Positions 5,488 through 5,602 of a DNA stretch of 5,602 nucleotides are shown one piece after another. Position 1 is the stretch's first letter. Each line of letters begins with the position of its first letter. The notes beneath the pieces were generated by a model. The model ran no database searches. It saw only the letters and a list, made by a program, of their open reading frames with translations, and was not told where the DNA came from. The DNA is from an uncultured Clostridia bacterium (GTDB lineage Bacteria; Bacillota; Clostridia; Oscillospirales; Oscillospiraceae): contig CALLZZ010000037.1 in NCBI GenBank assembly GCA_937858235.1, forward strand, positions 1 to 5,602, given 5' to 3'. Position numbers and translations under genes: made by a program.

Positions 5488-5602
5488 TCATGCGGATCGT
5501 GGCCGTGGGGTGGCCCCGTCCCATGCGCGGCGTTGGTGTTGTTCGCTCGTTCCCCCGTGGGGGATGTCCCGGCGCACCCGCCGCCCGGCTCCCCGCGTCT
5601 GC
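5488..5602 (-). other. GC-rich edge region, no assignable gene
   Basis: These last 115 bases are much richer in G and C than the rest, and all three reverse frames are open to the edge, so the coding frame cannot be chosen. One frame ends at TGA 5488-5490 after 37 residues rich in arginine, and overlaps an ATG (5489-5491) as ATGA, which is how the end of an upstream element gene such as a mobilization protein might look. I see no motif that identifies it. Confidence 0.2.

Noticed and set aside
5069..5524. 151-codon minus-strand frame covering the small ORF and part of tnpW
   Set aside because: It runs through the terminator hairpin and overlaps tnpW and the 62-residue ORF in another frame; its arginine/proline/cysteine-rich translation is typical of a shadow frame. 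Only its first residues may matter for the possible frameshift.
1..5602. CRISPR array, toxin-antitoxin pair, resistance gene or insertion sequence
   Set aside because: I saw no regularly spaced direct repeats, no transposase other than the serine recombinase, and no resistance or toxin motifs in the readable frames.

Overview
The window looks like a chromosome of a moderately high-GC Firmicute of class Clostridia, most likely a gut Oscillospiraceae-type bacterium. This rests on the style of the MutY and CysK proteins, strong AAGGAGG ribosome binding sites, near-consensus sigma-A promoters, and a Tn4451/Tn5397-style serine recombinase with a TnpW-like small protein. The genus is inference. The window holds two parts: ordinary host genes (about 1-3169) and the left part of an integrated mobile element (about 3170 to the right edge).

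Host part. Three genes on the minus strand read leftward as one apparent operon: mutY (adenine glycosylase), a PflX-type radical SAM protein (COG1313), and cysK (cysteine synthase). The gaps are only 18 and 22 bases. One promoter (TTGCAA, 17 bases, TATAAT) lies before mutY, and the window opens inside a hairpin that probably terminates the operon. A tRNA-Leu(UAG) gene diverges from mutY on the plus strand, with its own promoter whose -35 box lies 5 bases from that of mutY. It encodes its CCA end and has an intrinsic terminator just downstream.

Element part. A large serine recombinase gene (573 codons from the preferred TTG start) runs on the minus strand and ends 17 bases past the T-run of the tRNA terminator, so one edge of the element probably lies there. 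Upstream of it come its own promoter, a 48-codon tnpW-like gene absent from simple long-ORF listings, a strong terminator hairpin, and a 62-codon unrecognised small gene with an uncertain 5' end. The last ~110 bases are very GC-rich, open in all three reverse frames, and cannot be assigned. The other end of the element and its cargo are outside the window.

The least expected signal is at the starts of the element genes. The recombinase start region (ribosome binding site plus TTG) sits in the loop of a perfect 11-bp inverted repeat. The tnpW ribosome binding site sits in the loop of a 6-bp hairpin with a duplicated 5' arm. The small ORF's possible TTG start sits in the arm of an 8-bp hairpin. 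A set of mutually exclusive inverted repeats surrounds the terminator between the small ORF and tnpW. Together they suggest translational or conformational control of the excision module; this is inference from sequence alone.
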